From Gammaproteobacteria bacterium (GTDB lineage: Bacteria; Pseudomonadota; Gammaproteobacteria; Nevskiales; Nevskiaceae): a DNA stretch of 64,000 bases. A program made the translations under genes and the position numbers. Each line of letters begins with the position of its first letter. The stretch's first letter is position 1. Positions 8,624 to 19,057 of the stretch are shown piece after piece. The notes under the pieces are model-generated. The model was not told the origin of the DNA and did no database searches. It worked only from the letters and a program-made list of their open reading frames with translations. The DNA is taken from NCBI GenBank assembly GCA_022599775.1, contig JAHZLQ010000068.1, positions 1 to 64,000 of the forward strand. Direction: 5' to 3'.

Positions 8624-10225
8624 CTAGCCCTTCCCCTTCTTCGACTTCTTGTTGAGGTCGTGCGAATTGAGCCACTTGGCGTAGTCGTCGAGGTCGCCGT
8701 CGAAGCCGGTGCATTTTCCGCTGTCGACCAGCCACAGCGTGTCGCAGGTGCTGGTGATCAGGTGGCGGTCATGGCTGACCAGCATCACCGCGCCGGCAAA
8801 GGACATCAGCGCGGTTTCGAGCGCGTGGCGCATGTCCAGGTCGAGATGGTTGGTCGGCTCGTCCAGCAACAGCAGATTCGGGCTCTGATAGACCACCATC
8901 GCCAGCGCCAGACGCGCCTTTTCGCCGCCGGAGAACGGACCCACGGCTTCGTAGACGCGATCACCCTTGAAGTTGAAGCCGCCGAGAAACGTGCGGACTT
9001 CCTGCTCGGTGACCTTGGGCGCGATGCGCCGGAACAGCACCATCGGCGAGGCTTCCATGTCCAGGCTTTCGGTGGTGTGCTGGGCGAAGTAACCGACGCG
9101 CAGATGCGTGGCGCGCACCTCCTCGCCCGCCAGCGGTGCGATGGCGCCGGCGATGGTCTGCACCAGCGTGGACTTGCCGGCGCCGTTGCGGCCGAGCAGT
9201 CCGATACGCTCGCCGGGTGCGACCAGGATGTCCAGGCCGCTGAGAATGACTTTCTCGCCATAACCGGCGGAAACCTTGTCGAAACGCACCAGCGGCGACG
9301 GCAGACGATCCGGTTCGGGGAATTCGAACGAGAACTCGGAATCCGCGTGCACCGCGGCCACCAGTTCCATCCGCTCCAGCGCCTTGATGCGGCTCTGCGC
9401 CTGCGTGGCCTTGGAGGCACTGGCGCGGAAGCGGTTGATGAACTTCTGCAGGTGGGCAACCTGCTTCTGCTGCTTGGCGAAGGCCTGGGATTGCAAGGAC
9501 AGGCGTTCGGCACGCTGGCGTTCGAACTGCGAATAGTTGCCGGTGTAGAGGTTGGCCTTCTTGTTTTCCAGATGCAGCGTATGGGTGGTGACGTCGTCGA
9601 GAAATTCCCGATCGTGCGAGATCACCAGCAGGGTTCCGGGGTAGAGCTTGAGCCAGCCCTGCAGCCAGATCACGGCGTCCAGATCAAGATGGTTGGTGGG
9701 CTCGTCCAGCAGCAGCGCGTCGGAACGACGCATCAGCGCGCGCGCCAGGTTCAGGCGCATGCGCCAGCCGCCGGAGAACGCGGACACGGGCTGTTGCTGC
9801 GCTTCCTGTGAGAAGCCCAGACCGTGCAGCAGCGAGGCAGCCCGTGCCGGCGCGGCGTAGCCGCCGATCACGGCAAGGCGCTCATGCACATCGCAAATGG
9901 TTTCGATGTCTTCTTCGACTTCGGCCTTGGCGAGACTGGCTTCAAGTTCGCGCAGCTCGACATCGCCATCCAGCGCGAACTCGATGGCAAGGTCCGGCAG
10001 CGCCGGCGTTTCCTGAGCGGCGGTGGCCACGTCCCAGTTGCTCATCGAGGAGATCGTGCCGGTGTCCGGCGCCAACTGGCCCAGTACGGCAGCGAACAAT
10101 GTGGACTTTCCGGTGCCATTGCGGCCAATCACGCCAACGCGCCATCCGCCGTGTATGGAAAAGGTCGTTTCTTCGAGCAGCGCGCGCGGACCGCGGCGCA
10201 GGGTCATTTGTGTAGCGGAGATCAT
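8624..10225 (-). CDS. ABC-F family ATPase (YheS-like)
   Basis: This 533-residue soluble protein has two ABC ATPase domains and no membrane segment. Walker A motifs are GRNGTGKST and GRNGAGKST; signature motifs are SGGWRMRLNLA and SGGEKARLALA. Each domain has LLLDEPTNHLDLD, the ABC-F hallmark. The inter-domain linker carries HADSEFSFEFPEP before the second domain, as in YheS. ABC-F proteins act on the ribosome as translation factors. It is about 100 residues shorter than E. coli YheS, lacking the C-terminal extension apart from a short lysine-rich tail. ATG 10225 is preferred over an upstream start at 10297, which adds 24 residues unlike the family. Confidence 0.92.
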   Translation of the reverse strand: MISATQMTLRRGPRALLEETTFSIHGGWRVGVIGRNGTGKSTLFAAVLGQLAPDTGTISSMSNWDVATAAQETPALPDLAIEFALDGDVELRELEASLAKAEVEEDIETICDVHERLAVIGGYAAPARAASLLHGLGFSQEAQQQPVSAFSGGWRMRLNLARALMRRSDALLLDEPTNHLDLDAVIWLQGWLKLYPGTLLVISHDREFLDDVTTHTLHLENKKANLYTGNYSQFERQRAERLSLQSQAFAKQQKQVAHLQKFINRFRASASKATQAQSRIKALERMELVAAVHADSEFSFEFPEPDRLPSPLVRFDKVSAGYGEKVILSGLDILVAPGERIGLLGRNGAGKSTLVQTIAGAIAPLAGEEVRATHLRVGYFAQHTTESLDMEASPMVLFRRIAPKVTEQEVRTFLGGFNFKGDRVYEAVGPFSGGEKARLALAMVVYQSPNLLLLDEPTNHLDLDMRHALETALMSFAGAVMLVSHDRHLITSTCDTLWLVDSGKCTGFDGDLDDYAKWLNSHDLNKKSKKGKG

Positions 10226-10419
10226 CAGTGAGTCAATTGCAGTGCGTATTGGCGGCCTGGTACGGACCGCGCGTGAGATTTCCGGGTGCGCGACCACAAG
10301 GCCGAAGCGCTCCGTGCCAGGACCAATTCCTGACGCTCGCCTGCCAGTGGCGAAACCCGAGGGGGCGCCATGGTGACAGGTGTTGGCCCCCGAGTTGACC
10401 GAATTTCACGATGTGTTCG

Positions 10420-10452
10420 AAAAAAAGTCCCGGCGCGGTACGCTGCCGCGCC
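10420..10452 (-). terminator. intrinsic terminator of the RbbA export operon
   Basis: On the minus strand GGCGCGG (10446-10452) pairs with CCGCGCC (10432-10438) around a 7-base loop, followed by GGGAC and a run of seven T (10420-10426). It lies about 70 bp past the stop of the last gene of the operon, a textbook position for a Rho-independent terminator. The surrounding 10226-10519 gap holds no gene. Confidence 0.8.
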
Positions 10453-10519
10453 CGATTTTGCGCCCCAGGCCATTGGCGGCATTCACGCTTGCCGGCGCCT
10501 GCGGCGATCCCGGCGCCGC

Positions 10520-11644
10520 TCAGCTCATCTGGGCGATGGTCTTGCGGAAGCGGCTCAGCGAAAGCAGGAACAACAGCGTTCCGATCAGGGCGATCGCGAG
10601 CATCTGCGGCCAGACCGCGCTGAAGCCGGCGCCGCGATAGAGGATCGCCTGCGCAGCGGATACGAAGTGCGTGGTCGGCGCAGCCAGCATGATCGCCTGC
10701 ACGAACTGCGGCATGCTCTCCCGCGGCGTGAGGCCGCCGGACAGCATCTGCAAGGGCAGCAGCGTCAGCATCATCAGCAAGGCGAATTGCGGCATGCCGC
10801 GTGCCAGGGTGGCCATGAAGATGCCCATCGAGGTCGTGGCGAAAAGATGCAGGCCCGCGCACAGCAGGAACAACGACACGGAGCCTTCCACCGGGATGCT
10901 CAGTGCGCCCTGCACGATGAACGTCAGGGACAGGGCCGTGGCCACAAGCACCACCGCACCCATGGACCAGACCTTGGCGAGCATGATCTCACCGGGTGTG
11001 ACCGGCATCACCAGCAGATGTTCGATGGTGCCGTGTTCGCGCTCGCGGATCAGCGCGGCGCCGGCCAGCACGATCGACAGCATCGTGACGTTGTTGATGA
11101 TTTCCATCAGCGCGCCGAACCAGGATTCCTCGAGATTGGGATTGAAGCGGGCACGCAGCGCAAGATCGACCGGCGGCGGCGTGGTATCGCCGTAGCGGCG
11201 GACAAAGGTGTCGATCTCCGTCAGCACGATCTCCTGAATATAGCCGCTGCCGGTGAAGGCCTGGCTCATGCGCGTGGCATCGACGTTGAGCTGGATCGCC
11301 GGAGAACGGCCGGCCAGAACCTCGCGCTGAAAATCCGGCGGGATGTCGAGCGCGAAGGTATAGCGGCCCTCGTCCATGCCGGCGTCGACCTCGTCGATCG
11401 AGATGATCGAGGGGGCCAGGAAGTGCGGCGGATAGAATGCCGAGGCGATACGCCGCGACAGCGGCGAGGCGTCCTCGTCGACGATCGCGATCGGCGCCTT
11501 GTGCAGGGCCTCGGGCAGCGATGTGGCCGCGGTATAGACCGAGACGCTGAAGGTGTAGACGATCAGCACCAGCATGATCGGGTCACGGACCAGGCTCCAC
11601 AGTTCCTTGACGCCGAGCCGGAAGACATTGGCGAGGCCCGACAT
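10520..11644 (-). CDS. yhhJ: ABC-2 type permease, YhhJ family
   Basis: The 374-residue inner membrane protein has one N-terminal helix (VRDPIMLVLIVYTFSVSVY), a long periplasmic region, and five C-terminal helices with EREHGTIEHLLVMPVT, the conserved ABC-2 exporter element. It starts at ATG 11644, two bases after the rbbA stop with AGG just before it, so an upstream start at 11719 inside rbbA is rejected. As last gene of the operon it probably pairs with the permease part of RbbA to form the exporter. Confidence 0.9.
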   Translation of the reverse strand: MSGLANVFRLGVKELWSLVRDPIMLVLIVYTFSVSVYTAATSLPEALHKAPIAIVDEDASPLSRRIASAFYPPHFLAPSIISIDEVDAGMDEGRYTFALDIPPDFQREVLAGRSPAIQLNVDATRMSQAFTGSGYIQEIVLTEIDTFVRRYGDTTPPPVDLALRARFNPNLEESWFGALMEIINNVTMLSIVLAGAALIREREHGTIEHLLVMPVTPGEIMLAKVWSMGAVVLVATALSLTFIVQGALSIPVEGSVSLFLLCAGLHLFATTSMGIFMATLARGMPQFALLMMLTLLPLQMLSGGLTPRESMPQFVQAIMLAAPTTHFVSAAQAILYRGAGFSAVWPQMLAIALIGTLLFLLSLSRFRKTIAQMS

Positions 11645-11646
11645 CC

Positions 11647-14388
11647 TCAGCGCCCCTGTTTCTTCAACAACGCGACCGACAGCCCCAGGACCACCGGAAC
11701 CGCGCACAGCATCGGCCACAGCGCCGATTGCAGCTCGCGCAGCTGCAGCGCCTTGTTGAAGACGCCGCGACCGATGGTGACCATGTGAGTGGCCGGATAG
11801 ATTTCGCCGATCACGCGGCCGAACCCTTCGAGCGAGGACACCGGATCGATCATGCCACTGAACTGCACGGCCGGAATCATGGTGCCGATCACGGTCAGGA
11901 ACATCGCGGCGACCTGGCTGCGCGTGAAGGTGGAGGCGAACAGGCCGGTACCGGTGGAAAAGGTAACGAAGATCAGCGAGGCCAGTGCGAGGGCGAAGAA
12001 ACTGCCCTTCACCGGCACGCCGAACACGGTGACGGCGAGCAGGGTCATCAACAGGAAGTTGAGCATGCCCAGCGCGATGTACGGCAGCTGCTTGCCGAGC
12101 AGGAATTCGGCGCGCGTCACCGGCGTCACGTAGAGATTGATGATGGAGCCCAGCTCCTTCTCACGCACCACCGACAGCGCTGCCAGCATGGCCGGGATCA
12201 TCAGCAGCAGGATCGGAATCACCGCCGGCACCATCGCCGGCAGACTCTGTACCTCCGGGTTGTAGCGAAAGCGCGTCTCTATACCGGCCGCCCCGACGGC
12301 GCTCTGCCCGAGCCGGGTCTGCGCGACGCGCAGCAACCAGCTCTGATGCATCCCCTGCACATAGCCGCGCACGGTTTCGGCGCGCGACGGCATGGCGCCG
12401 TCGATCCAGGCGCCGATCTGCACCGGCCGGCCGCGACTGAGGTCCTGCGCGAACCCGGCGGGGATTTCGACCGCCAGAGAGATTTCACCGTGGCGCATGC
12501 GTCGATCCAGATCCTGATAGTCGCGGATCGGTTCACGCTCCACGAAATACCGCGAGCCCGAAAGATTCAAGGCGTAGTCGCGGCTCAGGCCGGTCTGGTC
12601 GCGATCCAGCACGGCGAAACTCAGGTTTTCGACATCCATGGTGATGCCGTAACCCATCACGAACATCAGTATGACGCTGCCGAGCAGGGCCAGCGTCGCG
12701 CGGACCGGATCGCGCTGCAGTTCCAGCGCCTCGCGCGCGGCGTAGCTGTAGGCGCGTCCGAAGCTGAATCCCCGGCGCGGACCACGCGCCGGCCCGCCGC
12801 CGAATCGAGAATGCTCGGGCGCGGCCGGAGCCGACGGAGCCGCGCCGGCGGCCTCTTCCAGATAGCCGATGAAAGCCTGCTCCAGGCTTTGCGCGCCCCG
12901 CTTGCGAACCAGGTCGGCCGGCGCGTCCGTCACCAGCACGCGGCCCGCATGCATCAGCGAGATACGGTCGCAGCGCATCGCCTCGTTCATGAAATGCGTG
13001 GAAATGAAGATCGTCACCTGGTCCTTGCGTGCCAGATCGATCATCAGCCGCCAGAAACCGTCGCGCGCCACCGGGTCGACGCCGGAGGTCGGCTCGTCGA
13101 GGATCAGCAATTCGGGCTTGTGGACCATGGCCACGGCCAGCGACAGGCGTTGCCGCATCCCCAGCGGCAGCGCCTCCGGCATCGCGCCGCGGACGTCCAC
13201 CAGCCCGAAGCGCGTCAACATCTCCTCGACGCGCGCGCCGATCTGCGCGGCCGGTACATGGAACAGGCGCGCGTGCAGCACCAGGTTCTGCTGCACGCTC
13301 AGTTCGGAATACAGCGAAAAGGCCTGCGACATGTAGCCGACGCGGCGACGGGTCGCGATGTCGCCGGAAACGACGGGCTGCCCGAACAGCGAAGCCCGCC
13401 CCTCGCTGGCCGCCAGCAGGCCGGTCAGCATCTTCATGGTGGTGGACTTGCCGCAGCCGTTGGAGCCGAGAAAGCCGAAGATCTCGCCGCGGCGGATGCG
13501 GAAGCTGACGTGGTCGACCGCCGTGAAGTCGCCGAAGCGCATCGTCAGATCGCGCGCCTCGATCGAAATCGCCTGCCCCCGGGACTCGGCCAGCGGGGGC
13601 ACCACCACCGCCTCGTAGCCGCCGCGCTGCGACTCCGGCAACAGCGAGACGAAGGCTTCTTCGAGCGATCGCGTGCCGGTCTGCTCGTGCAGTTCGCGCG
13701 GCGTGCCGGTGGCGAGCACGCGGCCGCCATTGATCGCCACCAGCCAGTCGAAGCGCTCCGCCTCTTCCATGTAGGCGGTGGCGACGATCACGCTCATGTG
13801 CGGCCGTTCGCCCCGGATACGCTCGATCAGGTCCCAGAACTGCTTGCGCGACAACGGATCGACGCCGGTGGTCGGCTCGTCGAGAATCAGCAGTTCCGGA
13901 TCGTGGATGAGCGAACAGCACAGACCCAGCTTCTGTTTCATGCCGCCGGAGAGTTTGCCGGCCGGTCGGTTCAGGAAGGGGCGCAGCCCGGTGGCGGCGG
14001 TCAATTCGTCGATGCGCCGGCGCCGCTCCGCGGCGTTGTGGCCGAACAGGCGGCCGAAGAATTGGAGGTTCTCCTCCACCGACAGCGTCGGATACAGATT
14101 CCGGCCCAGTCCCTGCGGCATGTAGGCGATATTCGGGCACACCGCCTCGCGGTGGCGGGCGCTGGCCATGTCGCCGCCGAGCACCTCGACCCGTCCCTGC
14201 TGCACCGCCCGCGCGCCGGCGATCAGGGCGAGCAGGCTGGACTTTCCGACACCGTCCGGCCCGATCAGGCCGACCATGCGGCCACCGGGCACCACCAGGT
14301 CGATCGCGTCGAGCGCGACAGTCTTGCGATAGCGCAGGCCGACGCCGGCCAGCCGGGCGACCGGCCGGCGCGCGGACTCGTCGCTCAT
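11647..14388 (-). CDS. rbbA: RbbA-type fused ABC ATPase-ATPase-permease
   Basis: This 913-residue protein fuses two ABC ATPase domains (about 8-230 and 285-515) to an ABC-2 permease domain (about 545-913). Walker A sequences are GPDGVGKSS and GSNGCGKST; signatures are [11 protein letters not shown] and [10 protein letters not shown] (the second a degenerate signature); [12 protein letters not shown] occurs twice. The permease part carries [28 protein letters not shown]. coli RbbA (about 911 aa) has the same architecture and is described as ribosome-associated. ATG 14388 overlaps the stop of the preceding gene as ATGA. Confidence 0.93.
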   Translation of the reverse strand: MSDESARRPVARLAGVGLRYRKTVALDAIDLVVPGGRMVGLIGPDGVGKSSLLALIAGARAVQQGRVEVLGGDMASARHREAVCPNIAYMPQGLGRNLYPTLSVEENLQFFGRLFGHNAAERRRRIDELTAATGLRPFLNRPAGKLSGGMKQKLGLCCSLIHDPELLILDEPTTGVDPLSRKQFWDLIERIRGERPHMSVIVATAYMEEAERFDWLVAINGGRVLATGTPRELHEQTGTRSLEEAFVSLLPESQRGGYEAVVVPPLAESRGQAISIEARDLTMRFGDFTAVDHVSFRIRRGEIFGFLGSNGCGKSTTMKMLTGLLAASEGRASLFGQPVVSGDIATRRRVGYMSQAFSLYSELSVQQNLVLHARLFHVPAAQIGARVEEMLTRFGLVDVRGAMPEALPLGMRQRLSLAVAMVHKPELLILDEPTSGVDPVARDGFWRLMIDLARKDQVTIFISTHFMNEAMRCDRISLMHAGRVLVTDAPADLVRKRGAQSLEQAFIGYLEEAAGAAPSAPAAPEHSRFGGGPARGPRRGFSFGRAYSYAAREALELQRDPVRATLALLGSVILMFVMGYGITMDVENLSFAVLDRDQTGLSRDYALNLSGSRYFVEREPIRDYQDLDRRMRHGEISLAVEIPAGFAQDLSRGRPVQIGAWIDGAMPSRAETVRGYVQGMHQSWLLRVAQTRLGQSAVGAAGIETRFRYNPEVQSLPAMVPAVIPILLLMIPAMLAALSVVREKELGSIINLYVTPVTRAEFLLGKQLPYIALGMLNFLLMTLLAVTVFGVPVKGSFFALALASLIFVTFSTGTGLFASTFTRSQVAAMFLTVIGTMIPAVQFSGMIDPVSSLEGFGRVIGEIYPATHMVTIGRGVFNKALQLRELQSALWPMLCAVPVVLGLSVALLKKQGR

Positions 14389-15464
14389 TCCGGAACCTGC
14401 GTGTTCAGTTCCGTCGGCCACGGTGCCGTATCGTCCAGCCGGACCCAGGCGACACCGGGGAGGCCGGTCTTGACCTGCGCGAGATACCGCTGCAGCAGCG
14501 CACGGTCGATCTGCGCCTTGACACGGAACATCAGCTTCTGCCGTTCGCTGGCGGTCTCCACGGTCTTGGGCGTGAACTGTGCGGTGCTGGCGACATACGA
14601 AACCCGTGCCGGGATCACGTAACCCGGCGCCGCGTCGAGCACCAGGCGCACTTCGTCGCCCATGGCGACACGTCCGGTCACGGTCTCGGGCAGAAAGAAG
14701 GTCATGTAGACATCGCCGAGGTCCACCAGATTGAGCACCTTGCCGCCGCCGCCGACGACCTCGCCGGGCTGCGCGATGCGGTACTGCACACGGCCGTCGC
14801 GCGGCGCCTTGAGCTGTCCGTCCCGGATATCGGCTTCGATCCGGGCCACGGTGGCTTCGGCCGCGGTGCTCGCCGACCGTGCGCCGACCACCTGCGCCTC
14901 GGCGGCATCGATGGTGGCTCGCGACGCCGTCGCCTGCGCCCTGGCCGCCACCAGCGTGGCTTCGGCGCGGCGCACCGAGGCACGATCGTCGTCGAGTTGC
15001 TGAATCGAAGTGGCGCCGTCCTCCGCCAGCGTCTCGGATCGCGCCAGCCTCCGCTGTGCGGCGTCGAGTTCCGCCTCGCGCTGGACCACCACGGCACGCG
15101 CCGCGGCCAGCTCGCTGCGGCGCACGGCAACCTGCGCCTCGGCGCTGGTCACGGCGTTTTCGGCTTGCGCCTGGTAGGCCCGCGCCTCGTTGCGCTGTGC
15201 CTCCAGCACGTCGATCTGCATCTGCGCCAGCACGTCGCCACTGTGCACGAAGTCGCCCTCGTTGACGAAGATCTCGGTGATGCGGCCGCCCAGCTTGGCG
15301 GCCACGTCGATTTCGGTGGCCTCGATCCGGCCGTTGCCGCTGATGAAGGCCGAACCGGGCCCCTTGGGCCGCATCTGGGTCCAGGTGAAACCGACCGTCG
15401 CCAGGACGGCGATCAGCACCGCGAGCGGCACCAGTTTGTTCTTGATTGAAGGATTCATGTGCAT
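14385..15464 (-). CDS. yhiI: HlyD-family periplasmic adaptor (YhiI-like)
   Basis: A 359-residue membrane fusion protein: an N-terminal anchor (about 10-30), a biotinyl-lipoyl half motif ([22 protein letters not shown]), a long alanine/glutamate-rich coiled coil (about 90-210), the second lipoyl half ([19 protein letters not shown]) and a beta-barrel domain. It would connect the RbbA/YhhJ exporter to the outer-membrane channel encoded just upstream. Its TGA overlaps the rbbA ATG, so translation is coupled. A second ATG two codons in is an equally possible start. Confidence 0.9.
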   Translation of the reverse strand: MHMNPSIKNKLVPLAVLIAVLATVGFTWTQMRPKGPGSAFISGNGRIEATEIDVAAKLGGRITEIFVNEGDFVHSGDVLAQMQIDVLEAQRNEARAYQAQAENAVTSAEAQVAVRRSELAAARAVVVQREAELDAAQRRLARSETLAEDGATSIQQLDDDRASVRRAEATLVAARAQATASRATIDAAEAQVVGARSASTAAEATVARIEADIRDGQLKAPRDGRVQYRIAQPGEVVGGGGKVLNLVDLGDVYMTFFLPETVTGRVAMGDEVRLVLDAAPGYVIPARVSYVASTAQFTPKTVETASERQKLMFRVKAQIDRALLQRYLAQVKTGLPGVAWVRLDDTAPWPTELNTQVPE

Positions 15465-15473
15465 GGAAGCGGC

Positions 15474-17012
15474 TTACGGAACAAGGGAAGCGGCGGCGTC
15501 CTGACCGCCGCCGAGCGCGGCGTAGAGACGGACCCGGCTGGACAGCACCGCGCGACGCAGCTGCACCAGTTGCTGCCGCGCGGACAGCAGGTCGCGCTGT
15601 GCGTCCAGCACTTCGAAATAGGGCGCGGCGCCGAAGTCGTAGCGCTTCTGGGCCAGACGCGCGCGTTCCGACTGTGCCGCCACGGCGGCCTCCAGGTAGG
15701 CCACCTGCTGCGCCAGCCAGCGCCGCGAGGACAGGGCGTCGGAGACGTCGCGGAACGCGGACTGAATGGTCTTTTCGTAGTTCGCGACCGACAGGTCGCG
15801 GCGCACTTCGGCCAGCGCCAGGGCGGAACGGCGGCGGCCGGCATCGAAGATCGGCAGGGAGATGCTGGGCGAGAACGACCAGGCCTCGCTGCCCGACCCG
15901 AACAGGCCTTCGAGTTCGGCGCTGGCGCTTCCGTACGAGCCGGTCAGGCTGATGCTGGGGAAGAACGCGGCGCGCGCCGCGCCGATGTTGGCATTGGCCG
16001 CACGCAGACGCTGTTCCGCGGCGACGATGTCCGGCCGCTGCAGCAACAGGTCGGAGGGCAGACCGGGGTCGAGACGACTACGCATCAGGTTCTCATCACC
16101 GACGCCCGTGCCGTCCGGAAGCTCTGTCAGAGGGCCGCCGACCAGCAGCATCAGCGCATGGCGCTGCAGCGCGCGGGTCTGTTCGAGTTGCGCGCCGAGC
16201 GCCTGCGCCTGGGTCAGCAGGGTTTCAACCTGTGCCAGGTCGAGCTTGGAGGTTGCGCCGACTTCGTAGCGACGCCGGAAGATGCGCAGGGACTCCGCGC
16301 GACTGTCGATGGTCTGTTGCGCAATGGCGAGACGCTCGTCGAGCTCACGCAGACTCAGATACCCATCCGCGACCTGGGCGATCAAGCTCAACGTTGCGGC
16401 GCGGCGTGCAGCTTCCGTGGCCAGGTATTCGCCGAGCGCAGCATCGCGCAGATTGCGCACGCGTCCCCAGAAATCGAGTTCCCAGACCGGCACCTGCAGG
16501 CCCGCCCGGTACTGGCTGGCGACCTGGGATTGACCGGTATAGCTGAGGTCGGCGGGAGTGTGCGCACGCGTACCGGAAGCATTCACTCCGAGCACCGGAT
16601 ACAGCTCTGAACGCTGGATCCCATAGAGCGCCCTCGCCTCTTCGACGCGCAACACCGCAAGGCGTAGATCGCGGCTGTTGTGCAGCGCCTGGGCGATCAG
16701 GGCGCGCAGCGCCGGGTCGGTGAAGAATTGAGACCAGACGATCCCGGACGCCGTTGCGGATGGCCCCTCGGCGACGGCGACGGACTCGGCGTAGCGCGGT
16801 GGCGCCGGCAGCGGCGGGGCCTCGTACGACGGCGCCATCGACACGCAGGCGCCGAGGACCAGCGTGCCGCTACCGAGCAGCCCACGAATGAATGCCGCAC
16901 GCCAAACCTGCTCGGAGCGGACCGCTCGGCCCCGATCGAGTTCAGACCGGTGCGGACGAGATCGACAATGGCGTGGTGCGCGTGGGCGCGGCTTGGGCAA
17001 ACCGATTTTCAT
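15474..17012 (-). CDS. TolC/NodT-type outer membrane efflux lipoprotein
   Basis: The outer-membrane channel of the export operon. It contains two outer-membrane efflux repeats of long helices and typical phrases such as [18 protein letters not shown] and [37 protein letters not shown] lipobox LGAC precedes the mature N-terminus [12 protein letters not shown], so it is probably a lipoprotein. The N-terminus is uncertain: ATG 17012 leaves an unusually long, basic leader of more than 50 residues before the lipobox, and no better ATG or GTG lies closer. It is the first gene of the four-gene minus-strand operon ending at the terminator near 10.43 kb. Confidence 0.88.
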   Translation of the reverse strand: MKIGLPKPRPRAPRHCRSRPHRSELDRGRAVRSEQVWRAAFIRGLLGSGTLVLGACVSMAPSYEAPPLPAPPRYAESVAVAEGPSATASGIVWSQFFTDPALRALIAQALHNSRDLRLAVLRVEEARALYGIQRSELYPVLGVNASGTRAHTPADLSYTGQSQVASQYRAGLQVPVWELDFWGRVRNLRDAALGEYLATEAARRAATLSLIAQVADGYLSLRELDERLAIAQQTIDSRAESLRIFRRRYEVGATSKLDLAQVETLLTQAQALGAQLEQTRALQRHALMLLVGGPLTELPDGTGVGDENLMRSRLDPGLPSDLLLQRPDIVAAEQRLRAANANIGAARAAFFPSISLTGSYGSASAELEGLFGSGSEAWSFSPSISLPIFDAGRRRSALALAEVRRDLSVANYEKTIQSAFRDVSDALSSRRWLAQQVAYLEAAVAAQSERARLAQKRYDFGAAPYFEVLDAQRDLLSARQQLVQLRRAVLSSRVRLYAALGGGQDAAASLVP

Positions 17013-17125
17013 TCCGGCAGCTTGGGGCCCGCCGCCGCGATGCGCATTGATGCCGGTCAATCACAGCAAGCAAGGTCGCACCACGCTCCGAATCACCTGG
17101 ACGGCCGCGTGCCTGCCCGCTGCGG

Positions 17126-17932
17126 CTACCCGACCTGGTCGGTCCAGACCTTGAAGCTTTCGAGAATGTTTTCGCCGAAGGCGGTGCTGATCGCCACGTC
17201 CGCCGCGTCTCGACCGCGCGCAATCAGTACGCGACCGATACGCGGCTGATTGTTGCGCGCATCGAAGGTGTACCAGTTGCCGTCCAGATAGGCCTCGAAC
17301 CAACCGGCGAAGTCCATCGGGCCGTACGGCGGCGGCATGCCGATGTCTCCGAGGTAACCGGTGCAGTAACGCGCCGGGATATTCATGCAGCGGCAGAAGG
17401 CGATGGCCAGATGCGCGTAGTCGCGGCAGACTCCGGTGCCATCGTGGTACGCCTGCAGGGCGGACTTGGTGGCGTTGGCGTGCTCGTAGCCAAAGCGGAT
17501 GTGGTTGTGCACGAAGTCGCAAATCGTCTGCACCCGCGCCCAGCCCAGCGGGGCGTTGCCGAACAGGCCCCAGGCAATCTGGGACAGCCGGTCGGTTTCG
17601 CAGTAGCGGCTACCCAGCAGATACACCAGGGTCTCGGCCGGCAGATCCTGCACCTCGTGCTGCCAGGCGTTGGGCACCACGATTTCCGGCAGCCCGGAAT
17701 CCCGGACCACGGCGTCGGCGGTCATGCGCATGCGGCCTTGCGGTGCCACCAGACGCGAGCACCAGTTGCCGAAACTGTCGCGGTAGGCCGTGACCGGCAC
17801 CGAGGGCGTGGTGATCAGGTGATCCGGCTGCATCAGGTCCGACGCGCGACTGTAGTGGACGTTGAGCGTGAGGATCAGCGGCGTGGGCTTGGGGAAGTCG
17901 TAGATCAGTTCGTAACCGACGCGAATCTGCAT
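17126..17932 (-). CDS. transglutaminase-like (papain-fold) protein
   Basis: This 268-residue protein has an N-terminal beta-rich domain (about 1-100, RVGYELIYDFPKPTPL) as in bacterial transglutaminase-like families, then the catalytic core. The nucleophile is in GVCRDYAHLAIAFCR, and the Asp-containing strand in WYTFDARNNQPRIGRVLIA. The expected His strand reads DFAGWFEAYLDG, without the His seen in many relatives (FHAWFE). Function is probably peptide or isopeptide hydrolysis or cross-linking, cytoplasmic since no signal peptide is visible. Substrate unknown. Confidence 0.85.
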   Translation of the reverse strand: MQIRVGYELIYDFPKPTPLILTLNVHYSRASDLMQPDHLITTPSVPVTAYRDSFGNWCSRLVAPQGRMRMTADAVVRDSGLPEIVVPNAWQHEVQDLPAETLVYLLGSRYCETDRLSQIAWGLFGNAPLGWARVQTICDFVHNHIRFGYEHANATKSALQAYHDGTGVCRDYAHLAIAFCRCMNIPARYCTGYLGDIGMPPPYGPMDFAGWFEAYLDGNWYTFDARNNQPRIGRVLIARGRDAADVAISTAFGENILESFKVWTDQVG

Positions 17933-17991
17933 GCCATGTCTCGAAGTGCGCGAGGAGCGCTGTAAGTGTCGCGGGACTGGAATCGGCAGTG

Positions 17992-18807
17992 TCAGGCCGT
18001 TGCGAGTTCCGCAGGGAGTTGCTTGAGCAGACTGGCCAGTCGCCCAGCCCAGTTCTTCTGTCCGGCCTCGTCGGCGATCAGGTCCTGGCGAATTTCGATG
18101 CCGGCGTGCGCGATACCACGTGTTTCGCCATGCAGCGGCAAGGTGTGGTCCAGATCGTCGTCGATCGCATAGGGTTCGTTGTCGCCCACGGTGAGACGTT
18201 CATCGCGCCCCAGGCGCTTGAGCATCTCGGCGGCCAGACCGCGATCCTGACGATACATCAGGCCGATATGCCAAGGCCGTGAGTCACCGCGATACACCGG
18301 CGTGAAACTGTGGACGGCGATCAGGATCGTGGGTTGTCGCGCACGCACGCGCTGATCGAGCAGCGTCGTGATTGCTGCGTGATACGGCTTGAATATCTGG
18401 GTCTGCCGAGCTGCCGCCTGGTCCGCGCTCAGGCGCAGATTGCCGCTCACCTGCCCCCACTCGCTCTGAGTGGCGATGAATTCGGGGCTGTGCGGCGGCC
18501 GGTTGCAGTCCACCACCAGGCGTGAATAGTTCTGCAGGATCAGGCTCGCATCGAGCCGCTCGGACAGGGCCTGCGCGACCGCCGCGGCGCCGATGTCCCA
18601 GGCGATATGGCTGGCGCGTTCGCCTTCGCTCAGGCCGAGCGAGTCCAGCGAGCGGGGAATGCGTGCGCTGGCATGGTCGCAGACCAGCACGAATGCCGAA
18701 CCACCTTCGGCGCGCAGCACGCTGAAGGCCGGCGGCTCGCCAGCGGTCAGCAGCGGCGCAAGCGCAGTGGCCACGGGCATCGGCGCCGCAGTGTCGAGAA
18801 CGCTCAT
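17992..18807 (-). CDS. N-formylglutamate amidohydrolase family protein
   Basis: The 271-residue protein has the family pattern: LVCDHASARIPRSL near the N-terminus, HIAWDIGAAAVA, NYSRLVVDCNRPP, AVHSFTPVYRG and NEPYAIDDDLDHTLPLHGETRGIAHAGIEIRQD. Members hydrolyse N-formyl-L-glutamate at the end of histidine degradation or act on related N-acyl amino acids; no hut genes are nearby, so the substrate is open. ATG 18807 is chosen, with GGAG about 11 bases upstream; a TTG at 18813 is an alternative. Confidence 0.88.
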   Translation of the reverse strand: MSVLDTAAPMPVATALAPLLTAGEPPAFSVLRAEGGSAFVLVCDHASARIPRSLDSLGLSEGERASHIAWDIGAAAVAQALSERLDASLILQNYSRLVVDCNRPPHSPEFIATQSEWGQVSGNLRLSADQAAARQTQIFKPYHAAITTLLDQRVRARQPTILIAVHSFTPVYRGDSRPWHIGLMYRQDRGLAAEMLKRLGRDERLTVGDNEPYAIDDDLDHTLPLHGETRGIAHAGIEIRQDLIADEAGQKNWAGRLASLLKQLPAELATA

Positions 18808-19057
18808 GCGCAATGACTCCGCAAACCGCGCAGATACACGGCCACACGCGAACCGCCGCGGCGATCAGCGGAAAATGGCAAGGCGATTGGATAAACGGTC
18901 AAAACAGACTCCAGACTAGGGACGGGGCTGCGGGCTTGTCGGCAGCCAGCGATCCAGGCTGGAAGCGTCCTCGGGGACGACGAAGCCGAGCTGGCTTCAT
19001 GCAGTCGCACCAGTATGCGCCGAATCCAGGCGAACCGTAGTGCCGAACACGCGGCGT

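Noticed and set aside
10226..10419. Short frames between the ABC-F gene and the terminator
   Set aside because: No start signals or coding-like composition; treated as intergenic.
11728..14622. 964-aa open frame antisense to rbbA
   Set aside because: Rich in His, Gln, Arg and Gly with no domain; it mirrors codon bias of the real opposite gene. The same reasoning removes the long frames at 20074-22308, 34402-36033, 39429-42149 and 58234-59976.
18804..18910. Possible 30-odd-residue gene ending with a TGA that overlaps the amidohydrolase ATG
   Set aside because: The stop/start overlap is suggestive, but only a TTG start without ribosome site is available and no family is recognised.
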